Counted from the stretch's first letter, positions 1 to 9,037 are shown. The stretch: DNA of 64,000 nucleotides from Alteribacillus bidgolensis (GCF_002886255.1 NZ_KZ614149.1:62001-126000), one strand, 5' to 3'. Notes: generated by a model not told the origin, from the letters alone. Numbers and translations are program-made.

Positions 1-174
1 CCAAAAGGCCTTTATAAAAAAGCACGAAACGGGGAGATTCCTTCTTTTACAGGTATTGGTTCTCCGTACGAGGAACCGGAAAAACCAGAAATTATCGTAA
101 ACACAGAAGAATATACCATTGAGGAAACGGCCGATTTCTTGATAAATTATCTTAAAGGAAAACAGCTTGTATAA
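1..174 (+). CDS. cysC: Adenylyl-sulfate kinase, C-terminal fragment
   Basis: The open frame enters from the left edge and ends at TAA 172-174, giving the last 57 residues. The segment GEIPSFTGIGSPYEEPEKPE followed by an ETAD-type C-terminal helix matches the end of APS kinase, which phosphorylates adenylyl sulfate to PAPS in sulfate assimilation. The following genes sumT, sirB and sirC make siroheme for sulfite reductase, the same order as the sat-cysC-ylnDEF operon of B. subtilis, and this supports the call. The ATP-binding N-terminus lies outside the window, so catalytic residues cannot be checked. Confidence 0.85.
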   Translation, partial: PKGLYKKARNGEIPSFTGIGSPYEEPEKPEIIVNTEEYTIEETADFLINYLKGKQLV

Positions 175-215
175 ATTAATTCAACGATGAATGGCGAAGG
201 TGGGGAGGACCAAAA

Positions 216-1655
216 ATGAAAGAAGGAAAAGTATATTTGGTAGGGGCAGGTCCCGGTGATGCAGGCTTAATTACAATAAAAGGGGAAGAATGCTTAAAAA
301 ATGCTGATGTCATTCTATATGACCGGCTTGTTAACCCTCTTTTACTTGAAAAAGCAAAAGAAAGTGCAGACCGAATTTATTGCGGTAAGCTGCCAGACCG
401 TCACCACCTCCGTCAAGATGCCATTCAGCAGCTCATGGTTGAAAAAGCGAGAGAGGGGCTTGACGTTGTTCGTTTAAAAGGAGGCGACCCTGGGATTTTT
501 GGAAGATCAGGCGAAGAAGCTGCGGCTTTAAAGGAAGCCGGGATTGTATATGAAGTCGTTCCAGGAATAACATCAGGCATAGCAGCTCCTCTTTATGCAG
601 GTATTCCAGTTACACACCGCAACATTTCAGGAAGCTTTGCTGCAGTTACAGGCCATAGTAACTCAGAGAATGGACAGCCTTCTCCGAATTGGAAAGCACT
701 AGCTAAAGCAGTGGATACGATTGCTTTTTACATGGGAGTAAAAAATCTTCCGGCTATTACGGAAAAATTAATTTATTTTGGAAAGCCAGAGCATACTCCG
801 GTATTGATTATAGAATGGGGAACTACAGGAAGGCAGCGGGTGATCGATGGAACACTTGCTGATATTTCTGAGAAAGCAAAAATGGAGCAAGTACAGAATC
901 CTGCGATAACGCTGGTTGGAGAGGTAGCAGCTCTGCGTGAAAATTTGTCATGGTTTGAGCATAAGGCTTTACACGGCAGATATGTATGGGTAGTTAAAAC
1001 GTCCCCTCAGCCAGGAAAAATTGCTAAAACCTTGATAAATAATGGTGCAGAGGTATTGGAAGCTCCGAGATTCATAGAAGAAGATTCTAATACACCAATC
1101 CCTGACGATTTAGCTCATTTTGATTCTCTGGTCTTTCATTCAGATGACAGTGTCTCTTTATTTTTTGAAACGCTAAGAAAACAAAAAATAGATATCCGCC
1201 GCCTGCCGGAAAGGGTTTATGCTCGTTCTAAACGAACGAAAAAGAAACTAGAACAGCATGGAATTTTTCCGTTTTTAGAGGAAGCGCCAGCAGACGATAA
1301 GTCTTTGCTTATTGGAAAAAAAGAAGATTTACCTTCAGATAATGATCATAAAGTGGATTGGATAAGCCATGCATTAAAGGTCAGTCCCCAAACTCGTAAA
1401 ACAACAGCAAGAATCGTAAATGATAATCTTATTAATACAATTGTACTGCCTTGTGCTAAAGCGGTAGATACCCTTTTAACTGAACTGGACGTTTTAGGAG
1501 TGTCTGCAGTAGAATGGGTAAATAATAAAACAATTATTTGCTATGGCCCGCAAACAAAAGAAGCAGCTCAAGCTGCAGGTTTGAATGTCTACTGTACACT
1601 GTCTAAACCAGAAAACGAAGAATTGCTTCATAGTTTTTCTGCTTTAAAACGATAA
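216..1655 (+). CDS. sumT: Uroporphyrinogen-III C-methyltransferase with C-terminal HemD-like extension
   Basis: 479 residues. The first 250 or so are a SUMT domain: GAGPGDAG at residues 10-17, RLKGGDPGIFGRSGEE at 86-101 and VPGITSGIAAP near 115-124. It methylates uroporphyrinogen III with S-adenosylmethionine to precorrin-2, the first siroheme step. Residues from about 255 to 479 form a second region that resembles a diverged uroporphyrinogen-III synthase (HemD) fold, making the protein almost twice the length of B. subtilis YlnD. The HemD call rests on overall pattern and position only. A ribosome-binding site GGTGGGGAGG precedes the ATG. It lies 41 bp after cysC and 30 bp before sirB, so it is probably in one operon. 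Confidence 0.9.
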   Translation: MKEGKVYLVGAGPGDAGLITIKGEECLKNADVILYDRLVNPLLLEKAKESADRIYCGKLPDRHHLRQDAIQQLMVEKAREGLDVVRLKGGDPGIFGRSGEEAAALKEAGIVYEVVPGITSGIAAPLYAGIPVTHRNISGSFAAVTGHSNSENGQPSPNWKALAKAVDTIAFYMGVKNLPAITEKLIYFGKPEHTPVLIIEWGTTGRQRVIDGTLADISEKAKMEQVQNPAITLVGEVAALRENLSWFEHKALHGRYVWVVKTSPQPGKIAKTLINNGAEVLEAPRFIEEDSNTPIPDDLAHFDSLVFHSDDSVSLFFETLRKQKIDIRRLPERVYARSKRTKKKLEQHGIFPFLEEAPADDKSLLIGKKEDLPSDNDHKVDWISHALKVSPQTRKTTARIVNDNLINTIVLPCAKAVDTLLTELDVLGVSAVEWVNNKTIICYGPQTKEAAQAAGLNVYCTLSKPENEELLHSFSALKR

Positions 1656-1685
1656 TTTTCTATATTTTTAATAAAGGGTGATCCA

Positions 1686-2450
1686 ATGCAAGGAGTACTT
1701 TACGTAGGCCACGGCAGCAGGGTTAATGAGGGGAATGACCAATTAAAAGCGTTCGTTGATATTGCAAAAAAAGAGATCGATGTTCCTATTCAAGAAACAT
1801 GTTTTTTAGAATTGGCAGATCCTTCCATATTAGAAGGAGCAAGAAGGTGTATAGAACAGGGAGCGGAGTCATTAGCAGTGGTTCCGGTTTTATTGCTGGC
1901 AGCTGGTCATATCAAAAAAGATATTCCTGAAGAATTGGAAGAAGTTAAACGGAGGTACCCGGATTTAAACCTTCAATACGGTGAACCATTTGGCCTGGAA
2001 ACAAAAATACTGCTAGTACTGCAGCAGAGGCTCGAAAAAATGGGATGGACGCATGAACAATCGGCAGATATTTTGCTTGTTGGCCGCGGCAGCAGCGATG
2101 AACAAGCTATTGATGATTTTCACGTTATTGCCTCACGTCTTAAAGAAGTAACGAAAGCTCAGAAAGTAGAGACAGCTTTTCTGGCTGCCGCTCGTCCTAC
2201 TTTTGATGAAGGGCTCGAAAAAATAAAGCAGAGCCCTGCGGCTCACGTCTTTGTGGTGCCTTATCTTTTATTTACAGGAATACTTATGCAAGAAATGCAA
2301 ATGAAAATTAATGCCGCCAATCAAGAAAGTGATACAAACATTCACTTGTGTGATTTTTTAGGGTTTGATGAACAGTTAATCACAATTCTGAAAAAACGGA
2401 CAGAAGAGACTCTTCAACAACCTGAATTTTTAGCAGATGAGCATGTTTAA
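1686..2450 (+). CDS. sirB: Sirohydrochlorin ferrochelatase
   Basis: 254-residue CbiX/SirB-family chelatase that inserts iron into sirohydrochlorin, the last siroheme step. Two homologous halves are visible. The N-terminal half carries the metal-site histidines H9 (YVGHGSR) and H75 (AAGHIKKD). The C-terminal half retains the fold (LLVGRGSSDEQ near 131-140) but has R in place of the first histidine, as is usual for the two-domain enzymes. It overlaps sirC by 14 bp, indicating translational coupling. Confidence 0.93.
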   Translation: MQGVLYVGHGSRVNEGNDQLKAFVDIAKKEIDVPIQETCFLELADPSILEGARRCIEQGAESLAVVPVLLLAAGHIKKDIPEELEEVKRRYPDLNLQYGEPFGLETKILLVLQQRLEKMGWTHEQSADILLVGRGSSDEQAIDDFHVIASRLKEVTKAQKVETAFLAAARPTFDEGLEKIKQSPAAHVFVVPYLLFTGILMQEMQMKINAANQESDTNIHLCDFLGFDEQLITILKKRTEETLQQPEFLADEHV

Positions 2451-2898
2451 TTTCCCTGTTTTTATCAACCTTGAAAATAAGGATGTTGTAGTGATTGGCG
2501 GCGGCAGTGTTGCGAATCGAAAAGTAAAAAAACTATTATCTGCATCTGCAAAGGTTACCGTGGTAGCACCAGAACTCCATTCCGAGTTGGAACCTCTTTA
2601 TACGAACGGAAAGATTCATTGGTTAAAAGAGAGCTGCAAACCCAAACATTTAACCTCTGCTTTTATGGTCATATCTGCATCTGGCAATAAAGAAGCTCAA
2701 CACATTATTAATAGTACGGTTGCTCCTCATCAGTTAGTAAACGGGGCAGACAATCCATCCATCGGAAATATAGCTTTTCCGGCTTCTTTTGAAGAAGAGG
2801 ACTATCATATTGCTATCTCAACAAAAGGAAAAAATCCATCTGCAGCAAAAAAATTAAAACAACAACTTCAAAAATGGTTTCACCCTAGAGAACAATAG
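2437..2898 (+). CDS. sirC: Precorrin-2 dehydrogenase (siroheme synthase N-domain)
   Basis: 153-residue NAD-dependent dehydrogenase that oxidises precorrin-2 to sirohydrochlorin. The Rossmann motif VVVIGGGSVANRKV spans residues 17-30, and the N-terminal PVFINLENKDV is typical of the family. The ATG at 2443 (third residue) is an equally good start; both lie inside the end of sirB. It is the last gene of the operon, and a hairpin follows at 2904. It lacks the extra chelatase or methyltransferase domains of CysG, since those functions are in the two preceding genes. Confidence 0.92.
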   Translation: MSMFNFPVFINLENKDVVVIGGGSVANRKVKKLLSASAKVTVVAPELHSELEPLYTNGKIHWLKESCKPKHLTSAFMVISASGNKEAQHIINSTVAPHQLVNGADNPSIGNIAFPASFEEEDYHIAISTKGKNPSAAKKLKQQLQKWFHPREQ

Positions 2899-2903
2899 GG
2901 AAC

Positions 2904-2937
2904 AGGAGCCCCCAACTTTTGGGAAGGCTCCTTGTTT
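2904..2937 (+). terminator. Probable terminator of the siroheme operon
   Basis: AGGAGCC-CCC pairs with GGG-aa-GGCTCCT around a short loop, followed by TTGTTT. It lies 6 bp after the sirC stop codon. The T tract is imperfect. Confidence 0.6.
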
Positions 2938-3062
2938 GGTTAGAAGGCGTACCGGTAAGCACGTTGAAAACATAATATACCAAAAACTCTTTCCTTGCGG
3001 CTTGATGAAAAGGAAGAGATAATAAAAAAAGAGGCTCAGCAAGGAATGGAGGGAGCAGCGAA

Positions 3063-4781
3063 ATGAAGCAAACAAAGGCAGAAAAGCGAACAGCTCTTTC
3101 CCCTAAAGAATTGTTTCAGACTATTTCTCTATCAAAGGATATGTCTGACAGTTTAGAACGGATAACTACTGCTTTAATGAATATACCAAGCGTTACAGAT
3201 ACAATAGGTGAAAAAGAATTGGCAGATTATCTTTTTGCCTTTTTACGAGAATTTCCATATTTTCAAAGGTATCCAGCTCAATTATGGGAGCAGCCCCTTC
3301 CAAATGACCAGCTTCAGCGTAAAAATGTGTTTGCTTTAGTAAAAGGTGAAAACATTTCTTCAAATAAAACGGTAGTGTATCACTCACATATGGATACCGT
3401 AGGCATCAAAGACTTTGGCTTTTTAAAAAAGTTTGCCTTTAATTCAAAGAAGCTGTCCCAACATTTTGCCAGCTCTAGTCAAAATGCAGTACTAAAAGAA
3501 GAAGCTGAAAGCGGCGACTGGTTATTTGGCAGAGGGTCTGTTGACATGAAAAGCGGCATTGCGGTTCATCTAATGAATCTATTTTCGTTTAGTGAACAGA
3601 TAGAAGAATTAAATGGAAACGTTTTACTTCTGCTTAACCCAGCAGAAGAAAATGATCATTCTGGAATCATGGAAGCGGTGAGGGAATTTCAAAGACTAGA
3701 AGAAGAGGAGTCATTAGAGTTATCCCTTGCCATCAATAATGATTACACCACCGCTCTCTACGATAACGATCCAAACCGCTATATATATACAGGCTCAGCT
3801 GGTAAAATTCTTCCTTGTTTTAGTATTTTTGGAAGAGAAGCACACGTAGGAGAAACATTATCTGGTATTGATCCGACGTTCATTTCATCTGAGTTAAACA
3901 GGCGAATTAACTACAATATGAATTTAACAGAACGAATGGAAGGGGAGCTTGTTTTGCCCCCGACTTGTTTATATCAAAGAGATAATAAAGAATCTTATAA
4001 TGTACAGACTGCGCTTAGCAGCAGATTATATTTTAATTATTTTATTTACAAAGAAAGCCCTAAAAACATATTAGACACTCTCCTCAAAGAAACCAAAGCA
4101 GCCTGTGAAGAGGTTAAGAATCATATGAAAGATCAGCACCTCAATTTTTTGGCGTATACTCACATGCCTGCCTCTGAGCACCTGGACTGGGAAATTGAAG
4201 TGATGACTTTAAAAGAGTATTGTGTACATTTAGAAAAGAAAGGTATACATTCAAGCCTGCTATGGGATGAGGTATTAAACAACAGTGACACTACTGATAA
4301 AAGGGAACTCTGCTTTGAATTAGTAGAGAGACTGCATGAAGAAGATCCAGATAAAAAACCGATGGTGATATTGTTTTTAGCACCGCCATTTATCCCTTAT
4401 AATCATTTGGATGAAGGTATTAAAATCGAAAAAGAAATACTTGATCTATTACAAGAAACAATGGAAGAAGCGGAGAGGGAGTTTGGAGAAACGTTTGTAA
4501 TGAAACGGTTTTTTCCGTTTTTATCTGACAGCAGCTTTTTGTCATTAAAAGAAACAGGAGAAGAAGCGAATTACCTGAGAGAAAACTTTCCTGAGATGGA
4601 AAAAATTTATCCGATTCCGATGCAAACAATTCAAAAATTGAATTTACCTGCGGTAAATCTCGGTGTTTATGGAAAAGATGCGCATAAACGTTCGGAACGG
4701 TTATTTAAGCCTTACAGCTTCAATACGCTGCCGGACTTGATTCAAAAAGTAACACTAAAAATGCTGAATCGCGAACAATGA
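3063..4781 (+). CDS. M20-family metallopeptidase, RocB-like
   Basis: 572 residues, the size of B. subtilis RocB (about 566). Zn-peptidase motifs are visible: HSHMDTVG with metal ligands at H109 and D111, the bridging-aspartate segment GRGSVDMKSG near 155-165, and the catalytic Glu region NPAEENDHSG near 195. A late Gly-rich segment with H (GVYGKDAHKRSE) resembles the C-terminal ligand site. RocB is linked to arginine degradation, but its reaction is not established and there are no roc genes nearby, so the substrate is unknown. The RBS GGAGGGAGCG precedes the ATG. It appears to be transcribed alone. Confidence 0.8.
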   Translation: MKQTKAEKRTALSPKELFQTISLSKDMSDSLERITTALMNIPSVTDTIGEKELADYLFAFLREFPYFQRYPAQLWEQPLPNDQLQRKNVFALVKGENISSNKTVVYHSHMDTVGIKDFGFLKKFAFNSKKLSQHFASSSQNAVLKEEAESGDWLFGRGSVDMKSGIAVHLMNLFSFSEQIEELNGNVLLLLNPAEENDHSGIMEAVREFQRLEEEESLELSLAINNDYTTALYDNDPNRYIYTGSAGKILPCFSIFGREAHVGETLSGIDPTFISSELNRRINYNMNLTERMEGELVLPPTCLYQRDNKESYNVQTALSSRLYFNYFIYKESPKNILDTLLKETKAACEEVKNHMKDQHLNFLAYTHMPASEHLDWEIEVMTLKEYCVHLEKKGIHSSLLWDEVLNNSDTTDKRELCFELVERLHEEDPDKKPMVILFLAPPFIPYNHLDEGIKIEKEILDLLQETMEEAEREFGETFVMKRFFPFLSDSSFLSLKETGEEANYLRENFPEMEKIYPIPMQTIQKLNLPAVNLGVYGKDAHKRSERLFKPYSFNTLPDLIQKVTLKMLNREQ

Positions 4782-4823
4782 CCTTGAGTAACACTCAGTA
4801 CTCAATGCCAGCGTTAGATCAGT

Positions 4824-4849
4824 TGCAGAGCCGCTATCTGCATTTTTCT
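4824..4849 (+). terminator. Weak terminator after the M20 peptidase
   Basis: A 6-bp stem TGCAGA/TCTGCA with a 7-nt loop is followed by TTTTTCTC. Another inverted repeat, TTGAGTA/TACTCAA (4784-4805), has no T tract. Confidence 0.45.
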
Positions 4850-4896
4850 CGATTAAGTATATGTCGGAGTCACTTTTATTAGAAAGTAGGATCTTA

Positions 4897-5538
4897 ATGA
4901 GAGTACTATTGTTTGCCGGAGGTGCTTTGTTTCCGGAAGCTTTTCAAGAAATTACAGAAGATGATGTATTAATTGGAGTGGACAGCGGAGCTTGGGCTCT
5001 ACTAGAGCACGGTTTTTCTCCTGATGCAGCTATCGGTGATTTTGATTCAGTCACTATCGAACAAACAGAATATATTATTCAATGCTCCAAAGAGGTAATT
5101 AGTTGTGACGCATATGATAAAGACAAAACGGATACGGAAATGGGGCTTGAATTTGCTTTAGATAAAAAACCAGACAGCATAAAAATGTTTGGTGTCACAG
5201 GTTCGAGACTTGATCACACTTTAGCTAACTTACATCTTTTAGAAAAAGCGTTAGAAAAAAGGATTGAAACAGAGATCATTGATCAGCAGAATAAGTTATT
5301 TTTAGTGGCGGATTATAAAATCATAGAAAAGGATACTTATTCTTATGTCTCCATTCTGCCAATGACTGAAAAGGCTGAAGGAGTAACATTAAAAGGGTTT
5401 TTATATCCATTAAATGAAGCCTTGCTGCTGCGAAAGGAAGCGTTGGGTATAAGTAATAAAATAGTAAATAAAGCAGCAGAAATAGTTGTAAAAAGTGGAC
5501 TGCTTCTTGTGATAAAAAGTAGAGATGGGAAAGAATGA
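4897..5538 (+). CDS. thiN: Thiamine pyrophosphokinase
   Basis: Transfers pyrophosphate from ATP to thiamine to give thiamine diphosphate. From the ATG at 4897 the product is 213 residues, the usual family length. Motifs include GDFDSV, the DKDKTDTEMGLEFAL segment and GVTGSRLDHTLANLHLL, all diagnostic of TPK. An upstream in-frame ATG at 4861 would add 12 residues, but AGTAGGA just before 4897 is the better ribosome-binding site. In B. subtilis thiN sits near ribosome-biogenesis genes; here it stands alone, so this location is not the usual one. Confidence 0.9.
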   Translation: MRVLLFAGGALFPEAFQEITEDDVLIGVDSGAWALLEHGFSPDAAIGDFDSVTIEQTEYIIQCSKEVISCDAYDKDKTDTEMGLEFALDKKPDSIKMFGVTGSRLDHTLANLHLLEKALEKRIETEIIDQQNKLFLVADYKIIEKDTYSYVSILPMTEKAEGVTLKGFLYPLNEALLLRKEALGISNKIVNKAAEIVVKSGLLLVIKSRDGKE

Positions 5539-5632
5539 CACATTTGAAATAACAATTAAGTATTGCACCAGTCTAATATGGCCCTTATACTTTAATTTGG
5601 CAGAGAGCTAAATGGAAAAGGGGTCTTTTTTT

Positions 5633-6940
5633 ATGATTACCGTTATTATATCTGTACTAGTTATGATTCTTCTTAGTCTTTTCCGGGTAAATGTGGTACT
5701 TGCTATACTTGCTGCTGGCGTTACAGCTGGGCTGATGTCAGGATTAGGCTTAAATGATGCGCTTGATCTGTTGATTACAGGAATGGGAGGTCAGGCGGAA
5801 ACAGCCTTGAGTTATATCCTGCTAGGGGTTTTTGCTATGATGATTGGCTACTCAGGGATAACTGGGGTATTGGTCTCATCTCTTGTACGCGTATTAAAAG
5901 GAAAGCGCGGCTTCTTAATTATGGTCATAGCAGCAGCTGCTTGTTTATCTCAAAATGTTATACCTGTACACATTGCTTTTATCCCGATACTTATTCCTCC
6001 ATTACTAAAGCTGTTTGATGAAATGAGTATCGATCGGCGGGCTGTAGCATCGGCTTTAACATTTGGTTTAAAAGCGCCATATGTTATGCTTCCCGTTGGC
6101 TTTGGTTTTATATTTCATAACACGATTGCTCAGGAGATGGCAGCAAGCGGTATGGAGGTAGCAGTAAATGATATTTGGAAAGCGATGTTTATTCCGGGTC
6201 TAGGGATGATTGCCGGACTTCTCATTGCTGTCTTTGTTACGTATCGAAATCCAAGAAAATTAGAGGCAGAACACAAAGCATCGACGGATCCTTCAGGTTA
6301 TCAGGACACAGGAGGTTCTCCATTCACAATAAAACATACCTTTACGATATTAGCAGTCTTAGCTGCACTTATCATTCAAATCGGAATGGATTCTCTTATA
6401 TTTGGAGCGTTAACCGGCATTATTCTTATGTTTATTTTTAGAGTTGTTCCCTTCCGTCATGGCGATGACATGGTCAATGATGGGGTCAAATTGATGGGTA
6501 TGATTGCTTTTGTTATGCTGATTGCTTCAGGTTTTGCAAATGTCCTTGAGGAAACTAGAGCTGTAGACGACATGGTTTCTAATGCGGTAAATGCAGCAGG
6601 AGGAGCAAATGTAATGACAGCTGCTATTATGCTGCTTGCAGGTTTGGTTGTGACAATGGGTATTGGTACTTCCTTCGGTACGATTCCTATTTTAGCAGCT
6701 TTGTTTGTGCCATTTTGTATGAGTGTCGGTTTTTCTCCGCTAGCTACTGTTGCGCTAATAGGAACAGCAGGTGCTATGGGGGATGCCGGATCACCAGCTT
6801 CTGACAGTACGTTAGGTCCTACTTCTGGCTTAAATGCAGATGGAAGGCATCATCACATTTGGGACACATGCGTGCCAACGTTTCTTCATTATAATATACC
6901 ATTGTTTTTATTCGGTTTAATAGCTGCCGTTATATTATAA
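5633..6940 (+). CDS. YuiF-type integral membrane transporter (Na+/H+ antiporter or amino-acid transporter family)
   Basis: About 435 residues with some 11-12 hydrophobic segments. It belongs to the NhaC-like family that includes B. subtilis YuiF, from the start RVNVVLAILAAGVTAGLMSG through the conserved GTAGAMGDAGSPASDSTLGP loop near the C-terminus. Substrate is uncertain: members are annotated either as Na+/H+ antiporters or as amino-acid transporters. GGAAAAGGGG lies 10 bp before the ATG at 5633, which is preferred over the ATG at 5612 that overlaps it. A strong terminator follows. Confidence 0.8.
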   Translation: MITVIISVLVMILLSLFRVNVVLAILAAGVTAGLMSGLGLNDALDLLITGMGGQAETALSYILLGVFAMMIGYSGITGVLVSSLVRVLKGKRGFLIMVIAAAACLSQNVIPVHIAFIPILIPPLLKLFDEMSIDRRAVASALTFGLKAPYVMLPVGFGFIFHNTIAQEMAASGMEVAVNDIWKAMFIPGLGMIAGLLIAVFVTYRNPRKLEAEHKASTDPSGYQDTGGSPFTIKHTFTILAVLAALIIQIGMDSLIFGALTGIILMFIFRVVPFRHGDDMVNDGVKLMGMIAFVMLIASGFANVLEETRAVDDMVSNAVNAAGGANVMTAAIMLLAGLVVTMGIGTSFGTIPILAALFVPFCMSVGFSPLATVALIGTAGAMGDAGSPASDSTLGPTSGLNADGRHHHIWDTCVPTFLHYNIPLFLFGLIAAVIL

Positions 6941-6941
6941 T

Positions 6942-6972
6942 AATAACACCACCTAAATTAGGTGGTGTTATT
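6942..6972 (+). terminator. Strong hairpin terminator
   Basis: The 15-bp perfect palindrome AATAACACCACCTAA/TTAGGTGGTGTTATT begins 2 bp after the transporter stop codon. The A-rich left arm and T-rich right arm make it potentially bidirectional. Confidence 0.85.
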
Positions 6973-6978
6973 TCATGG

Positions 6979-7280
6979 GGCTGTCCCATAAGTCGAGTCG
7001 GCTAAATTTTTTAATTAACTTCAGCTTAAATACCGTAGACAAAAGCGTTGTCAGCTAAGAAAAAGGATCTTTTACTAACGCGTCCTGTGGAAGTACGGCC
7101 GACATTAGAACGTCCGGTTCGTCAAAGCAACAGCTGAAGATCTCGCAGTGAGCGGTCTTTGCTTACGAGGAAGCTGAAGCATTGCCCTCGGCAAAGAAGA
7201 CACTACGAGAACGATCAAAGAGAGTTTGAGTAGATGTCGCACTTGTGCCCTGAGGGTGAAAGCGAAGTTTTGGTACAGCC
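6979..7280. mobile_element. Candidate non-autonomous element (MITE-like) with imperfect terminal inverted repeats
   Basis: The gap between the transporter and the monooxygenase holds no credible ORF. Its ends are related: GGCTGTCCCATAAGTCG at 6979 and, inverted, GGCTGTACCAAAACTTCG ending at 7280. Such GGCTGT-ended repeats are common at insertion-sequence ends in Bacillaceae. The interior contains CGTCCTGTGGAAGTACGGCC, akin to a motif elsewhere in this window. No target duplication is evident. Confidence 0.4.
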
Positions 7281-7315
7281 ACTTAAAATTGTAATGTGAA
7301 GAAAGGTAGAGATCG

Positions 7316-8620
7316 ATGAATACAAAAAATCTTTATGATGTAATTGGAGTTGGAATTGGTCCATTTAATTTGGGATTAGCCGCTTTACTAGAACGGGTTG
7401 ATAATATAAACGGCCTTTTTTTTGAACAAAATAGTACGTTTGAATGGCATCCTGGAATGCTGCTTGAGGGTACTGTACTAAATTCGCCTTTCCTTGCTGA
7501 TCTTGTCACCTTTGCAGATCCAACTAGCCCTTACACAATAATAAATTACTTACATAAGCATAATCGATTATACCAATTTTATTTTAATAAAGATTTGAAA
7601 ATTCCGAGAAAAGAATATAATTCATATGCAAAATGGGTCGCTAATAAGCTCACCGCTTGTCATTTCGGATATCGAGTAACCGATGTAGAAGAAATCCCGG
7701 AAAAAGAGTGTTATAAAGTGCAAGTATTACATGTTAACAACGGAGAAAAGCATACCTATTTCACCCGCCATGTGGTAGTTGGTACTGGAAGCACTCCGCT
7801 TTTCCCTCCAGAATTAGATGAAAAAATTGATGAAGACATCTATCACAGCAGTTTATATGGACTGAAAAAAGAACGGATAAAAAATGGAGATAAGATTATG
7901 ATCGTTGGATCAGGACAAAGTGCAGCTGAAATATTTTATGATCTGCTCGAGGACCAAAAACACTATGATTATGACCTTACTTGGTTTACCCGTTCAGCAG
8001 GTTTCTATCAGTCAGAAGCAGCAAAACTGGCCAGGGAGGTGTTTTCGCCCGATTTTATTAAATACTTTCGTTCGTTAGGGTTTGACGCCAGACTAGAAGC
8101 ACTGCCTGAACTGGATAAAGGGAGAAAAGGAATAGAACAAGAAACGCTTATGAAAATTTATGAATTACTCTATCACCGTTCTATTGAAAGAAAGGATCCT
8201 TCTGTTACCTTACAGCCAATGACAGAAATAAAAGATATTAAACGAAAGAATAAAGAATATAACGTATACTGCGAACAGTGGCAAAAGGGTGAAAGGTTTG
8301 AAAAAACAGCAGATAAAGTAATTTTAGCGACAGGATACAAACCAAACATTCCTAATTGGATAAGAAAAATGGCTGATAATTTAGTTTGGGAAGATAATAA
8401 AAGGTATAAAGTGGATGAGTACTACCGTCTTGTTTTTAATGATGAGAGATCACATTATATTTATACATTAACTAATATAGACCATTCCCATGGGACCGCT
8501 GCAACAAATCTAGCTTTATCGGTTTTAAGAAACCAAACGATTATAAACGATATGTGTGGTTTTGAACTCTATCCACTTCAATATGATACAATTTTTCAGC
8601 AATTTTCGCTTAAAAAATAA
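7316..8620 (+). CDS. Lysine/ornithine N-monooxygenase (siderophore-type, IucD/SidA family)
   Basis: 434 residues. FAD-binding motif GVGIGPFNLGLAALLE (12-27), the substrate-lobe segment FEWHPGMLLEGTVLNSPFLAD, the NADPH motif MIVGSGQSAAEIF (near 195-207) and the late ATGYKP motif (near 340) are all present. These flavoenzymes N-hydroxylate the side-chain amine of lysine or ornithine during hydroxamate siderophore synthesis. No siderophore synthetase, NRPS or transporter gene adjoins it, so it is an orphan here. Whether it prefers lysine or ornithine cannot be read from the sequence. An RBS AAGAAAGGTAGAG precedes the ATG. Confidence 0.88.
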   Translation: MNTKNLYDVIGVGIGPFNLGLAALLERVDNINGLFFEQNSTFEWHPGMLLEGTVLNSPFLADLVTFADPTSPYTIINYLHKHNRLYQFYFNKDLKIPRKEYNSYAKWVANKLTACHFGYRVTDVEEIPEKECYKVQVLHVNNGEKHTYFTRHVVVGTGSTPLFPPELDEKIDEDIYHSSLYGLKKERIKNGDKIMIVGSGQSAAEIFYDLLEDQKHYDYDLTWFTRSAGFYQSEAAKLAREVFSPDFIKYFRSLGFDARLEALPELDKGRKGIEQETLMKIYELLYHRSIERKDPSVTLQPMTEIKDIKRKNKEYNVYCEQWQKGERFEKTADKVILATGYKPNIPNWIRKMADNLVWEDNKRYKVDEYYRLVFNDERSHYIYTLTNIDHSHGTAATNLALSVLRNQTIINDMCGFELYPLQYDTIFQQFSLKK

Positions 8621-8791
8621 ACATGCATATTTTTTGGTAAAAAGGTACAAACTCTTATCACTAACTTATTTTTCCTATTGTGCTTAGTTGAAAAAATGTA
8701 ATAATATGTAAAATCTGCTTCGCACGTTTGGGAAATGTATGTGATGGAAATCAAAATACCGTCAGTAAAAACTACAGAAGGAGGAATTTTA

Positions 8792-9037
8792 ATGAATAAG
8801 AAGTTACTTTACTCTGCATTGTCCGGTGTGTTAGCTGTTGGCGTATTGGCTGCTTGCGGTGGAGTAGAAGAAGAAGATCCAGCAATGGAAGGTGATAATG
8901 GTGGAGGAGAAGAGGATGTAGAAATTGAAGATGATGCAGAAAACGGCGGTGGCATGGAAGACGAAGGCAATGAAGACGGCGGTATGGAAGATGAAGAAAA
9001 TGAAAATGGCGGAATGGAAGAAGAAGAGGAAGAATAA
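8792..9037 (+). CDS. Small, extremely acidic lipoprotein
   Basis: 81 residues. A lipoprotein signal peptide with lipobox VLAAC places the acylated Cys near residue 22. The rest is almost entirely Glu, Asp, Gly, Asn and Met in loose repeats of the type NGGMEDE / DGGMEDE, ending in a run of Glu. AAGGAGG 8 bp before the ATG at 8792 fixes the start. No catalytic domain is visible, and the acidic surface fits an exported protein of a halophile or alkaliphile. Its terminator is interrupted by an insertion sequence (see 9070). Confidence 0.75.
   Translation: MNKKLLYSALSGVLAVGVLAACGGVEEEDPAMEGDNGGGEEDVEIEDDAENGGGMEDEGNEDGGMEDEENENGGMEEEEEE

Noticed and set aside
7000..7280. Possible RNA gene or riboswitch in the 340-bp gap
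   Set aside because: No known riboswitch motif and no T-tract terminator before the monooxygenase; an element with inverted ends fits better.
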